64,000 nt of DNA from Megaustenia siamemsis (Eukaryota; Mollusca; Gastropoda; Stylommatophora; Ariophantidae): NCBI GenBank assembly GCA_032433765.1, contig JAVIAB010000073.1, positions 53,026,144 to 53,090,143 of the forward strand, given 5' to 3'. The stretch's first letter is position 1, and each line of letters starts with the position of its first letter. Both the position numbers and the translations under genes were made by a program. Below are positions 42,999 through 53,628 of this stretch, piece by piece. The notes beneath the pieces are model-generated. The model did no database searches. It saw only the letters and a program-made list of their open reading frames with translations, and was not told the DNA's origin.

Positions 42999-43015
42999 AC
43001 TCAAAATGCAACAGA

Positions 43016-43112
43016 ACTTGTCAAATTATTGGACAGATATCACCACCACATTCCAGCACTGAAATAACTTTAGAGACAAATCGGGCTTTCTGTAACAACA
43101 TATTTATTGAAC
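43016..43112. other. Continuation of the array's right flank
   Basis: Follows the right TSD; no gene. Confidence 0.45.
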
Positions 43113-43159
43113 CGACGTGCAACCAACCGACGTGCAACCAACCGACGTGCAACCAGTGC
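43113..43159. repeat. 16-bp tandem repeat, 3 copies
   Basis: Three copies of ACCGACGTGCAACCAA. Confidence 0.9.
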
Positions 43160-43608
43160 TAGACATTGAATCTAGACTCAGAACAATTAGAAAACCCTCA
43201 CCGAAATCAAATGTAGTACGCGCTTGACAGGAAAGAACCTGCGAGATAAGATAAGTGAAGAATAAAGACAAATGTGTTGATGCGTTGTGTAGTGCTCTTT
43301 GGCTGCATCAACAAACATCGACATGTGGATAAACTTCAATATAGTTCATTCACTATAACCTCACGTATAGAATACTACAGTTCTGGAGTCTCTCCTGCAG
43401 ATCACCTCGCGATCATTCCGGTTAACTTTTGTACGCAATTGTTCTAATTTAACAAATGACAAAGGGTATTGCATTTTAATGAAAAAATTACATAAGAGAA
43501 AATGCAGACACAAAACCATATTTAGCTACATTATTTTCTGTTCCCTATGTACGTTGATTTATTTTTAACAAGATTATTTTGGATATATATTGCACAATAT
43601 ACATGAGA
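43160..43608. other. No gene seen
   Basis: AT-rich; nothing recognised. Confidence 0.5.
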
Positions 43609-43873
43609 AAGTAAAGTAAAGTAAAGAGCCCCCGTCACGCCAAGTGACGTGTAGGGAATATGGTGTTAGTGACCATACATTTTACAGACCTTCAGCACAT
43701 GATTTTGGGGCAATGTGGTCGGTATTACTCCAGTGCCGCTTTATTTTCCCAGAAAAAATGCGGTACCCATTTAAGGCTCGGTGAACCCGGAACCTGTCGG
43801 TTTGGATCGAACCCTACCTCTTATCCTTTATAGCTCAGTTCACTAACTAACCCCTAATCTATCGCGGCTCCCT
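43609..43873 (-). mobile_element. SINE-A, near full length
   Basis: Minus strand: GGGAGCCGCGATAGATTAGG head (A-box altered, with a duplicated GTTAGT), GGTAGGGTTCGATCC B-box, GGTTCACCGAGCCTTAAATG, then body and 3' end CACGCCAAGTGACG antisense, ending in repeated GTAAA (antisense TTTAC) tails. No convincing TSD. Confidence 0.88.
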
Positions 43874-43948
43874 TAACATATCTGAGAAGCAACACATAAA
43901 TCACTGATAGTGAAGTAGATTTTGAAAACAAAATGTAACCAAAGATTA

Positions 43949-43983
43949 AGAAAAGAAAAGAAAAGAAAAGAAAAGAAAAGAAA
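43949..43983. repeat. (AAAAG)n microsatellite, 7 copies
   Basis: Seven tandem AAAAG pentanucleotides. Confidence 0.93.
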
Positions 43984-44112
43984 ACACCACATCATGCTTA
44001 GAGCTTAGCTTAACGATGTATTTTTGGCACCAATAATTTTTTCTTTCCAGCGACATATCAAGATATATGACAAGCACTATGGCATGCTTTCTTTCATTCT
44101 AACTTAACAATA

Positions 44113-44372
44113 GGGGGACTGGTTGGTCTCGAGGCAAGACACCGGCCTCGAGACAGAGAGGTTGTGGGTTCAAATCCCGCCGGCTACACCGGTAAGCGTC
44201 AATTACTTATAGAAGAAAAAAATATGAGTACCTCCGAAGTCGGAGTTATCTGCCTGTGCGGTGAGGGGCTCTGTGCACACGGCTGCCAGGGAAGAATGGA
44301 TTAACAAGCAAAATTCAGTTCCTAGTCTCTAGGGACTTCGTCAGAGGTAAAAGCTGGCGAACGGAAAAAAAA
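44113..44372 (+). mobile_element. SINE-B, best-preserved head
   Basis: GGGGGACTGGTTGGTCTCGA with GTTGTGGGTTCAAATCCCGC (B-box GGTTCAAATCC) gives a clear tRNA-like head. After CACCGGTAAGCGTCAATTAC comes the body TATCTGCCTGTGCGGTGAGG, TAGTCTCTAGGGACTTCGTC and AGCTGGCGAACGG, then an A tail. The flanking TTAACAATA and TCAACAATA may be a degraded TSD. Confidence 0.9.
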
Positions 44373-44451
44373 TCAACAATAAACGGCAGTACACATTTAA
44401 CTTGGTGGGAAACATAGAAGCCATTCGGTCGAAGGATTGTACCCTGCGTCG

Positions 44452-44935
44452 CGTCCACAGTATAGCAGTTTACTAACATTTGGCTACAATATCCCAGTTT
44501 ACTAACCTTTGGCTACAATATCCCAGTTTACCAACCTTTGGCTGCAGTATACCAGTTTACTAAGTGACTAAAATAACTCAATAACTCAATAACCTTTGGC
44601 TACAATATCCCAGTTTACCAACCTTTGGCTACAATATACTAGTTTACCAACCTTTGGCTACAGTATGCCAGTTTATTAACCTTTGGCTACAATATCCATG
44701 TTTACCAACCTTTGGCTACAATATCCCAGTTTACCAACCTTTGGTTACAGTATACCAGTTTACTAACCTATGGCTACAATATCCCAGTTTACTAACCTTT
44801 GTCTACAATATCCGAGTTACCAACCTTTGGCTACAGTATACCCGTTTACTAACGTTTGGCTACAATATTCCCTTTTACCAACCTTTGGCTACAGTATTCC
44901 AGTTTACTAACAACCACTGGTCACGGCATACCAGT
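44452..44935. repeat. 30-bp minisatellite, about 16 copies
   Basis: Unit CCTTTGGCTACAATATCCCA plus GTTTACCAAC. One unit near 44560-44595 is broken by an ACTCAATAACTCAATAACC insertion. The 126-codon plus-strand frame (44654-45034) is an artefact. Confidence 0.93.
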
Positions 44936-45232
44936 TTAATAAGCATTGATCCACCACAGAAGAAAGAAAGGGCAATAATGGCACAAATAGACCACAGAGT
45001 GCCCAGACATCTTGGAAGTGATAAAGCTATTTGATGGAAAAAAAAAATTGAGGATTCATCTATTTTGGGGATTCTCCTTTCAAATGACAAACACTTGATG
45101 ATCCCAGACTGGCACCTTTGTCAGAATAAAACTTGTCCATAATCTCAATCCTTGAACTAAGCGCGCCCAATTATAATCTGACAAGCTCAATCCTAGTCTG
45201 ACTCAAGCTAAATCCATTGCAAAATAAATTGT
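44936..45232. other. No gene seen
   Basis: Spacer between the 30-bp array and a degraded SINE-A. Confidence 0.5.
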
Positions 45233-45456
45233 AAGCCGCGATAGAACAGTGGTTGGGTGAACTGGTCCGGTGAGGACAAGCGCTCGGCTTTGATAGTTTT
45301 TATGGCTGCTAGGTTTGACCAGCTTTAAGTTAATGTCAGGGATTTTTTTAATGATTTAAGATAGCGTCACTGGTGTAATGCTGACACGATTTAAAAAAAA
45401 CAAACGTGCCGATGGTGACAAACATTGATACTAACAACCTATTTCCTTACGTGCCA
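45233..45456 (+). mobile_element. SINE-A, strongly diverged copy
   Basis: AAGCCGCGATAGAACAGTGG head, AGGACAAG, then a decayed B-box region, GACCAGCTTTAAGTTAATG, GTCACTGGTGTAATGCTGAC and a decayed 3' end. Divergence is much higher than in the other copies, so this is an old insertion or subfamily. Confidence 0.65.
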
Positions 45457-45599
45457 AAAGCATGACATATCTTTCTTATTACTAAATTTGCCTTGTTTGT
45501 AACAAGAGTAGTTTAATTTGCACAGTTAGTATTGCTTATTGTCCAAATTTCTGTGCGAGGCAAAGAGTAATAGTTCATGCTCTGCTGATTATATACGTT
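45457..45599. other. No gene seen
   Basis: Short spacer. Confidence 0.5.
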
Positions 45600-46022
45600 G
45601 CATTGTTTCATTTAAAATATGGATGTGAGTCATGGACAATAGGACAACAGACAAGAAAATCACTGGAGGCTGTAGAAATGTGGTTTTACAGAAGAATGTT
45701 GAGAGTACCATGGACAGCTAAGAAGAGTAATGAAGATGTTCTGAGAGAGGACAAAGCAAAAAGAGAGATAATTACCAATATTAGGAAGAAACAATCATCA
45801 TTTTTTGGCCATGTAATGAGAAGAGAACAACTGGAATATAATGTAACAACTGGAAAAATCGAGGGACGAAGATATAGAGGGAAGCAAAGAGAAAAAATAA
45901 AAGACAGCTTAAGAGAATGGCTTGGCAGAAGGTCAACAACAGAAATGATAAATAGCTGCCGAGATCGAAAGTTGTGGAGAGACATGATCATCTACGCCAG
46001 CAGGCCCCGTACTTGATGATGA
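45600..46022 (+). pseudogene. LINE-A, 137-codon intact C-terminal tail
   Basis: Open frame 45603-46016: LKYGCESWTIGQQTRKSLEA, VEMWFYRRMLRVPWTAKKSN, KREIITNIRKKQSSFFGHVM, RREQLEYNVTTGKIEGRRYR, LREWLGRRSTTEMINSCRDR and KLWRDMIIYASRPRT. The apparent ATG is inside the domain; the copy is 5'-truncated and lacks the RT core. The 3' end is GTACTTGATGATGATGG. Being undisrupted over 137 codons, it is the best reference for the family tail. Confidence 0.92.
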
Positions 46023-46023
46023 T

Positions 46024-46350
46024 GGTGCTTTGTAATTGATTGGATGGGAGGAAAAGAAAACAAACGATGAAGTCTTAAAACAACTAAAAATTAAAAGAGA
46101 ACTACTAAATACAATTCAAACAAGACAAATGCGATTTTTGTGCCATGTTAAAAGACACAACAGCCTACTGAAAGTAATCCTGGAAGGGAAAATACAAGGT
46201 AAAAGAGGCAGACCAAGACTAACATGGACGAGTAACATCAAAAGATGGACAAACCAGCCGATGACAACCTGCACCATCAAAGCAAGAGACAGAGCAGAAT
46301 GGCGCTCCATAGTAGCCAACCTTTGTTGCGGAGATGGCACTCGATGATGA
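46024..46350 (+). pseudogene. LINE-C, 103-codon intact C-terminal tail
   Basis: Open frame 46036-46347: GWEEKKTNDEVLKQLKIKRE, LLNTIQTRQMRFLCHVKRHN, SLLKVILEGKIQGKRGRPRL, TWTSNIKRWTNQPMTTCTIK and ARDRAEWRSIVANLCCGDGT. Same architecture as LINE-A (EKKTNxEVL, then RQxxFLGHxxR, then GKIxGKRxRGRxR, then DRxxWR), but a separate group. It begins within a few bases of the LINE-A 3' tail and ends ACTCGATGATGATTTG. Confidence 0.9.
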
Positions 46351-46479
46351 TTTGCAATTGAGTCGGCATATTCATATCATGTTATGTTCACTGCAATTGT
46401 GTTTATTAAAATGGTTTTCCTACTGATATTCTCAGTTGGACACATAATTATACTGCCGCTGATCAAGCAGTATGGGGAA

Positions 46480-46830
46480 AATCGAGGATATAACTCATCG
46501 CTCTACACTCTATATCTGCTATGCACCAAATGATGATGCGCATTGCCTCATTTTGTATTCTGTCCATTCCTTCCATTTCCTTATCGTCGAGAGATAGGAT
46601 AGACAGTGCATCCTCAATCATAGACAAGACCTGCCCCTGGTATAAGAGAAAGATGAGGCTGCAAAATTTGTGTTGGCTGCCATGACCAAGATGATAGTAC
46701 CTTTCAGGTAATCAATGTCACCTGATCTATATATTTGGTGTATACAAGGCTCACATCAAATCGCACTCCTTTGTGCCTCATTGCATGAGTTCTCTTCACA
46801 ATCTCTGAACACAGAATCACATATGGCGCT
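46480..46830 (-). mobile_element. Possible LINE-G fragment
   Basis: Minus-strand frame: GMDRIQNEAMRIIIWCIADI then ECRAMSYILDFPH. The LxxIQNxAMRxILGxxxxTPxxAMRxxL pattern is seen after the RT core of jockey/CR1-type LINEs. Only about 50 residues are convincing. Confidence 0.45.
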
Positions 46831-46904
46831 GATTATTTGACTATGCAGTTATTTTTTTTAAAAGTCACTTCGTTTCGCCTTACACCACACGTTTAGACGA
46901 TCAA

Positions 46905-49728
46905 GATCTATCTAAAGGTCTCCCGCAACACTCTCTCTGTCTAAAGGTCTCCCGCAACACTCTCTCTGTCTAAAGGTCTCCCGCAACACTCTCTCTGTCT
47001 GAAGTTCTCCCTAAACACTCTCTCTAACTGAAGTTCTTCAGCAATGCTCTCTGTATGAAGTACTTCCACAACAACCTCTCTTACCTGAAATTCTACCACA
47101 ACACTCTTTCTGTCTGAAGTTCTCCCTCAACACTCTCTCTGTCTTAAATTATCCGGCAATACTCTCTCTATTTGAAATTATCCCGCAAGACTTTTTTCTG
47201 TCTGAAGTTATCATGCAGCACTATCTCTGCCTGAAGTTCTCCCTAAACACACTCTCTAACTAAAGTTCTCCGGCAACACTCTCTGTCTGAAGTACTTTCA
47301 CAAGAACCTCTCTATCTGAAATTCTCCGACAACACTCTCTCTATTTGAAGTTATTCCGCAACACTCTCTCTGTCTAAAATTCTTCCTCAGCACACTCCCT
47401 GTCTAAAGTTCTCCAACAACACTCTATTTGTCTAAAGTTCTCCAGCAACACTCTCTCTATCTAAAAGTCTCCAGCAACATTCTCTCTGTTTGAAGTTCTC
47501 CCGCAACACTCTCTCTGTTTCAAGTTCTTCCGCAACACTCTCTCTATCTGAAGTTCTCCCGCAACACTCTCTCTGTCTTAAATTATCCGGCAATACTCTC
47601 TCTATTTGAAATTATCCCGCAACACTTTTTTCTGTCTGAAGTTATCATGCAGCACTATCTCTGCCTGAAGTTCTCCCTAAACACACTCTCTAACTAAAGT
47701 TCTCCGGCAACACTCTCTGTCTGAAGTACTTTCACAAGAACCTCTCTATCTGAAATTCTCCGACAACACTCTCTCTATTTGAAGTTATTCCGCAACACTC
47801 TCTCTGTCTAAAATTCTTCCTCAGCACACTCCCTGTCTAAAGTTCTCCAACAACACTCTATTTGTCTAAAGTTCTCCAGCAACACTCTCTCTATCTAAAA
47901 GTCTCCAGCAACATTCTCTCTGTTTGAAGTTCTCCCGCAACACTCTCTCTGTTTCAAGTTCTTCCGCAACACTCTCTCTATCTGAATTTCTCCCGCAACA
48001 CTCTCTCTGTTCGAAGTTCTCCCGCAACACTCTCTCTGTTCGAAGTTCTCCCGCAACGCTCTCTCTGTTCGAAGTTCTCCCGCAACACGCTCTCTGTTCG
48101 AAGTTCTCCCGCAACACTCTCTCTGTTCGAAGTTCTCCCACAACACTCTCTCTCTCTCTCACTGAAGTTCTCCCGCAACACTCTCTTTGTCTCAATTTCT
48201 CCCGCAACACTCTTTCTATCTGAAGTTCTCCCTCAACACTCTCTCTCACTGAAGTTCTCCCGGAATACTCTCTCTGTCTCAAGTTCTCCCGCAACACTCT
48301 CTGTCTCAAGTTCTCCGGCAAAACTCTCTCTATCTGAAGTTCTCCCGCAACACTCTGTCTGTTCGAAGTTCTCCCGCAACACTCTCTCTGTTTGAAGTTC
48401 TCCCGCAACACTCTCTCTGTTCGAAGTTCTCCCGCAACGCTCTTTCTATCTGAAGTTCTCCCGCAACACTCTCTCTCACTGAAGTTCTCCCGGAATACTC
48501 TATTTGTCTAAAGTTCTCCAGCAACACTCTCTCTATCTAAAAGTCTCCAGCAACATTCTCTCTGTTTGAAGTTCTCCCGCAACACTCTCTCTGTTCGAAG
48601 TTCTCCCGCAACACTCTCTCTGTTCGAAGTTCTCCCGCAACACTCTCTCTGTTCGAAGTTCTCCCGCAACGCTCTCTCTGTTCGAAGTTCTCCCGCAACG
48701 CTCTCTCTGTTCGAAGTTCTCCCGCAACACTCTCTCTGTTCGAAGTTCTCCCGCAACACGCTCTCTGTTCGAAGTTCTCCCGCAACACTCTCTCTGTTCG
48801 AAGTTCTCCCACAACACTCTCTCTCTCTCTCACTGAAGTTCTCCCGCAACACTCTCTTTGTCTCAATTTCTCCCGCAACACTCTTTCTATCTGAAGTTCT
48901 CCCTCAACACTCTCTCTCACTGAAGTTCTCCCGGAATACTCTCTCTGTCTCAAGTTCTCCCGCAACACTCTCTGTCTCAAGTTCTCCGGCAAAACTCTCT
49001 CTATCTGAAGTTCTCCCGCAACACTCTGTCTGTTCGAAGTTCTCCCGCAACACTCTCTCTGTTTGAAGTTCTCCCGCAACACACTCTCTGTCTTACTGAA
49101 GTTCTCCCGCAACACTCTCTCTCCCTGAAGTTCTCCCGCAACACTCTCTGTCTCAAGTTCTCCCGCAACACTCTTTCTATCTGAAGTTCTCCCGCAACAC
49201 TCTTTCTCACTGAAGTTCTCCCGCAATACTCTATCTGTCTCAAGTTCTCCGGCAAAACTCTCTCTATCTGAAGTTCTACTGCAACACTCTCTTTGTTTGA
49301 AGTTCTCCCGCAACACTCTCTCTATTTGAAGGTTTCCCGCAACACTCTCTCTATTTGAAGTTCTCCCGCAACACTCTCTCTATTTGAAGTTCCCCCGCAA
49401 CACTCTCTATTTGAAGTTCTCCCGCAACACTCTCTCTGTTTGAAATTCTCCCGCAACACTCTCTCTATTTGAAGTTCTCCCGCAACACTCTCTTTGTTTG
49501 TTGTTCTCCCGCAACACTCTCTCTATTTGAAGTTCTCCCGCAACACTCTCTCTGTTTGAAGTTCTCCCGCAACACTCTCTCTGTTTGAAGTTCTCCCGCA
49601 ACACTCTCTCTGTTTGAAGTTCTCTCGCAACACTCTCTCTGTTTGAAGTTCTCCCGCAACACTCTCTCTGTTTGAAGTTCTCCCGCAACACTCTCTCTAT
49701 TTGAAGTTCTCCCGCAACACTGTCTGAC
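46905..49728. repeat. 29-bp minisatellite, about 97 units, with higher-order duplications
   Basis: Core unit GAAGTTCTCCCGCAACACTC plus TCTCTGTTC. The left third (46905-47850) is diverged; the right part (from 49280) is homogeneous. Larger blocks are duplicated inside: landmark TCATGCAGCA at 47211 and 47644 (433 bp apart), and TCTCTCTCTCACTGAAG ending near 48167 and 48838 (about 671 bp apart). The unit lacks stops on the minus strand, giving frames of 60 to 259 codons with a 29-residue RTSNRESVAGELRTERVLRE repeat. Not genes. Confidence 0.96.
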
Positions 49729-50408
49729 TCTGCCTTGGTGATATAGCAAAACATAATCAATGTAAGATAACAATCTACCCCGTCCTATGATTCGCTCACC
49801 CTTGATCTCTCCTGTGTAGACACTGAACATCAGTGAAGATAATGGTGAAATCTATGGAAGGCCGGGGTGAATTGTTATTTTGTAGGTCCACGTACTAATT
49901 TAAAATATAACACTTCATTGGAAAGTAGTCTCATCAATCGAATTAAAGAGGAATGGGCTATCTTGAGTACAAGAATTTGAAACATCAGTGATATTCTGAT
50001 ATATTCAACTTTAGGACAATCCCACTTAAACAGGTTTGACTATAAGTGATATTATAAAATACGGACACCTTTCACTCGCTTTATTTTGTTTTAAAAGTCG
50101 TACTCTTTATGGAGTCGCTACTAAGACAGTAGAACGACGAAGTCAGAATTTTAAGGTTTTGGCGATTTAACGTTTCAGTCATGAAACCCGCCGGAAGTGG
50201 ATTGCCGACAGAAAGTAATTAAAGCAGATGCGTGTGTTAGTGAAAAAAAACAACGGGTTAAATGAACAGAAGAAATCACGCTAAACTATAGGGAATTATT
50301 TTTGTTTCGTTAATTAAGAAGGATATGCTCAGGGGATATATTTGCGTTGCTTCCTTCTATACTTATACACTTGCATTGCCTATTCTCATTTTAATAACGT
50401 ATCTTGTA
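49729..50408. other. No gene seen
   Basis: AT-rich. The last 9 bases (50400-50408, TATCTTGTA) are the left TSD of the next element. Confidence 0.5.
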
Positions 50409-50697
50409 GCTATCTATCTATCTATCTATCTATTGTCCTTTCGCGCCGAAGACGCCACATAGGGCAGAACCACAATCTCAAAAACAGAAACCTTGCGTGC
50501 CAAAATGGCACATGCTGCGGAGATCACTGATTCTAAAAACTATGGCTATGTTTCCATAACAATACTTTTTACAATGACAGCTTGTCAAGCCATCGATCAA
50601 TCTCCTTAGTCGCCTCTTACGACATGCCTGGAAGGTCACAGTATTCTTTACTTCCCTCATAATGAAGCCCCGGTAACACACGGGTAACACATGGGTA
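50409..50697 (-). mobile_element. SINE-D, longest copy, 9-bp TSD
   Basis: TATCTTGTA at 50400-50408 and 50698-50706. On the minus strand: GTGTTACCGGGGCTTCATTA, TGAGGGAAGTAAAGAATACT, CGTAAGAGGCGACTAAGGAG, GCTTGACAAGCTGTCATTGT, CTATGTGGCGTCTTCGGCGC and GAAAGGACAATAGATAGATA. No clear tRNA A or B box is present, so its promoter type is uncertain. It could instead be the 3' UTR of an unseen LINE. Confidence 0.82.
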
Positions 50698-50706
50698 TAT
50701 CTTGTA

Positions 50707-51599
50707 TATGTATATCCATATATAATATACAACTATATTCGGACTAATTGATCTATGTACTTTTCTAGGTTCAGCCCTAACAGCTGAACATAGAAACATG
50801 AACTTTAGCGAGCACATATTTCATGACATAGGCACTCACTTAGAACAAAAATATAATACTCAAAACAAAAGCTTCTGTAAGCGTTCAGCTTAGATTGTTG
50901 GATACAAAATCGTGATATTTTAATTTAGACGTAGAACTAATTAGATACTTTTTCAAAACTTAGGGAGATTAAATTGCTGCCATCTGGTGCTGGTTGTATA
51001 AATAAAAGCACACAGCGGCATTGAGGAGAAGCACAGGCAGCTCCACGTTTCAACATTAAATCAGAATATTATAATTATACAGAAACGTAGGTACCGACTA
51101 TGAGACGAATTTTTAAAGTCTAACATTAAGGGGCGAAGATAAGTATCACATATTATACTTGTGATGTGTGAGAATCTTATCTCTCTCTGTAGTAAACGCT
51201 TCAACATATCCCATTTGTACACCCTTCTGTCCTGTATTTTTCGCTTCAATAATTCTAGCTATTAATGTACATTCTGCTATTAAAAAACAAAATGAACCCA
51301 GGAGGAATATAATACAAAAATAGTCGGTGCTCTGTAACGACAATTCATGTAAATGACCAAATCGAAAATAACATAATTAAATGGTTGGGCAAATATCCAT
51401 AATGAAATTCATTATAGCTGTGATAAGTGCATTCTAAATGAAAATATAAAATAACAAGGTGGAATGATAACTAAGGAGAGACAGGCTGAATCTGAAAGTT
51501 ACTTATTAAATTCAAAATGACAACGACTCATGATGAACATTTAACGATGATGAGAAATCAACTATTGTTATTGTTGCCATCAATATATTACTATTAATA
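50707..51599. other. No gene seen
   Basis: Overlapping frames of 62 to 66 codons without a recognisable domain. AT-rich. Confidence 0.45.
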
Positions 51600-51835
51600 C
51601 AATTAGGAAATTCTTGGAGAAGACAGTTGGAAGCAGAGATGAAGATGATGGGGAAGACATGGAATGATCTTAAAATAATGGTAAGAAACAGAACGGCTTG
51701 GAAAGTGTTTGTTGAAGACCTATGCTCCACAGGGAGTGGAAAGTGTTTGTTGAAGACCTAAGCTCCACAGGGAGTGGAAAGTGTTTGTTGAAGTGTGCCA
51801 CACGGAGCTGAAAGGTAGAAGGCGAATAAGAAGAA
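51600..51835 (+). mobile_element. LINE-B, short 3' fragment with an internal triplication
   Basis: Encodes RKFLEKTVGSRDEDDGEDM in one frame and NSWRRQLEAEMKMMGKTWND in another, then WKVFVEDLCSTGS. The 38-bp segment TGGAAAGTGTTTGTTGAAGA to CACAGGGAG occurs three times, starting at 51699, 51737 and 51775; the third is shortened. The other LINE-B copies have it once. Confidence 0.85.
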
Positions 51836-52130
51836 CTACAACTATTGCTACTACTGCTGCTTTTACTAATATTATAAGGTATTCCACTCACTACCGAACT
51901 AGGCATGTTGTAATCATTTTGTCCTTAAAAACGCAGTCCTGCATTGTATACCAACACATTTTCATCTATCCAATTTAAGATCTCAGATACTGTACACTTA
52001 CATTCATAAACAATTGTATTATGTACGCACCTTTAACCAAATGACAGAGATCAGCAGGGAGACGCGTCGGGCAGGCATTTCAAAACAATTAGGCGTCTCA
52101 AACATACCTTAGGTATATTTCCTACAATTC
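51836..52130. other. No gene seen
   Basis: Begins with a CTACTACTGCTGC-like tract after the LINE-B end. Confidence 0.5.
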
Positions 52131-52205
52131 CTCACACAATGAACGTGCTGCTGTTCAAACACCATTACAATATCTTCATGGATGTTAGAATTATTGAGGA
52201 AATGC
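52131..52205 (+). mobile_element. Repeat R, short 5' piece
   Basis: CTCACACAATGAACGTGCTG followed by CTGTTCAAAC and CAATATCTTCATGGATGTT matches the antisense of 21700-21790. Confidence 0.55.
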
Positions 52206-53025
52206 AGGGTTCTGACGCGAGTGGGACACCCTATACTACTGCTACTACTGCTGCTATTGTCTCAACAGTACATGTGAACCATTGTTTCAAATTCTTAAAT
52301 CAGCTCCTGAATTTATCGACATTTTCTCTTGCCAAGAATTTTCAATACATATTCTTTGTGCCCAATTCCTTCAATCACCGTCCAACGATTATCCTGCTTT
52401 AATGATGCCACATCGAAACTCTCAAGAACATAAAACGCGCGCAAAGCAAAACATGAGATATTTGTTTCAGGAAAGCCTCAAAAGAAAAGAAACAAAAGGT
52501 ATTTTCTGCTTACTTTTTTTAAACAAAATAATTCCCATGTTTAATAAGTAAACCATTATTTGTCATGCGTGATGCATCACCAACCTTGAATTACATTACA
52601 TTACTACGGTCGTGAATAGAACTTAAGTTTCGTTTCACAGGCAGGAAATGTTTCAGTGTGTTTTTCTATTTAACTTTTAATTTAGTTCCTGTGCAGAGGG
52701 TAAACAAGACCTTGACTTTTAAATAGAAATGCTGACGCGGAAGTTGCGTATGTTTTTGTTGTGGTAGACATCACAATCCTAAATCATTGGTTTTTCCTAG
52801 GACGGGAAGGGTCTAGTCGATCCGTTCCTAGCACAAAACCTGAACAGGTTTTCTTTGAATCAAAGAGCGATGAGAACAACTAGGATCAGCATAAATCGTT
52901 ACAAGTTGTCACACCCTTACATATATGTACACATTCAAGGAAACTAAGAGTGATATGGTCGGTACTTGTTACAGGGTTTTGTAGAGTACACGTTTCCTCC
53001 ACACTTTAAATCGTGGGGATAATGT
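52206..53025. other. No gene seen
   Basis: Two overlapping plus-strand frames of 87 to 89 codons (52139-52551) show no domain. From about 52940 (GATATGGTCGGTACTTGTTA) the sequence resembles a SINE body, leading into the array. Confidence 0.45.
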
Positions 53026-53628
53026 GATGTTAGTAACTACATTTGTCAATGACCAACACCAGATTTTAGTAGTGAAGTGGTACATTCGTCAATGACCAAC
53101 ACCAGATTTTAGTAGTGAAGTGGTACATTCGTCAATGACCAACACCAGATTTTAGTAGTGAAGTGGTACATTCGTCAATGACCAACATTTTAGTAGTGAA
53201 GTGGTACATTCGTCAATGACCAACATTTTAGTAGTGAAGTGGTACATTCGTCAATGACCAACATTTTAGTAGTGAAGTGGTACATTCGTCAATGACCAAC
53301 ATTTTAGTAGTGAAGTGGTACATTCGTCAATGACCAACATTTTAGTAGTGAAGTGGTACATTCGTCAATGACCAACATTTTAGTAGTGAAGTGGTACATT
53401 CGTCAATGACCAACATTTTAGTAGTGAAGTGGTACATTCGTCAATGACCAACATTTTAGTAGTGAAGTGGTACATTCGTCAATGACCAACATTTTAGTAG
53501 TGAAGTGGTACATTCGTCAATGACCAACATTTTAGTAGTGAAGTGGTACATTCGTCAATGACCAACATTTTAGTAGTGAAGTGGTACATTCGTCAATGAC
53601 CAACATTTTAGTAGTGAAGTGGTAGGCA
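53026..53628. repeat. 38-bp minisatellite, about 15 copies
   Basis: Unit TTTTAGTAGTGAAGTGGTAC plus ATTCGTCAATGACCAACA. The first three or four units carry an extra CCAGAT (44 bp). It lies between two SINE-like segments and shares a TTAGTAACTACATTTGTCAA-like start with SINE body sequence. Confidence 0.95.

Noticed and set aside
40423..43162. Family of 71 to 145-codon proteins repeated every 438 bp
   Set aside because: The same sequences appear in both orientations and span the tRNA-like head. No enzyme motif; they are by-products of SINE-F.
46905..49830. Many repeat proteins (RTSNRESVAGEL, up to 259 codons)
   Set aside because: Frames of a stop-free 29-bp DNA repeat in several phases on both strands; no start context or non-repeat domain.
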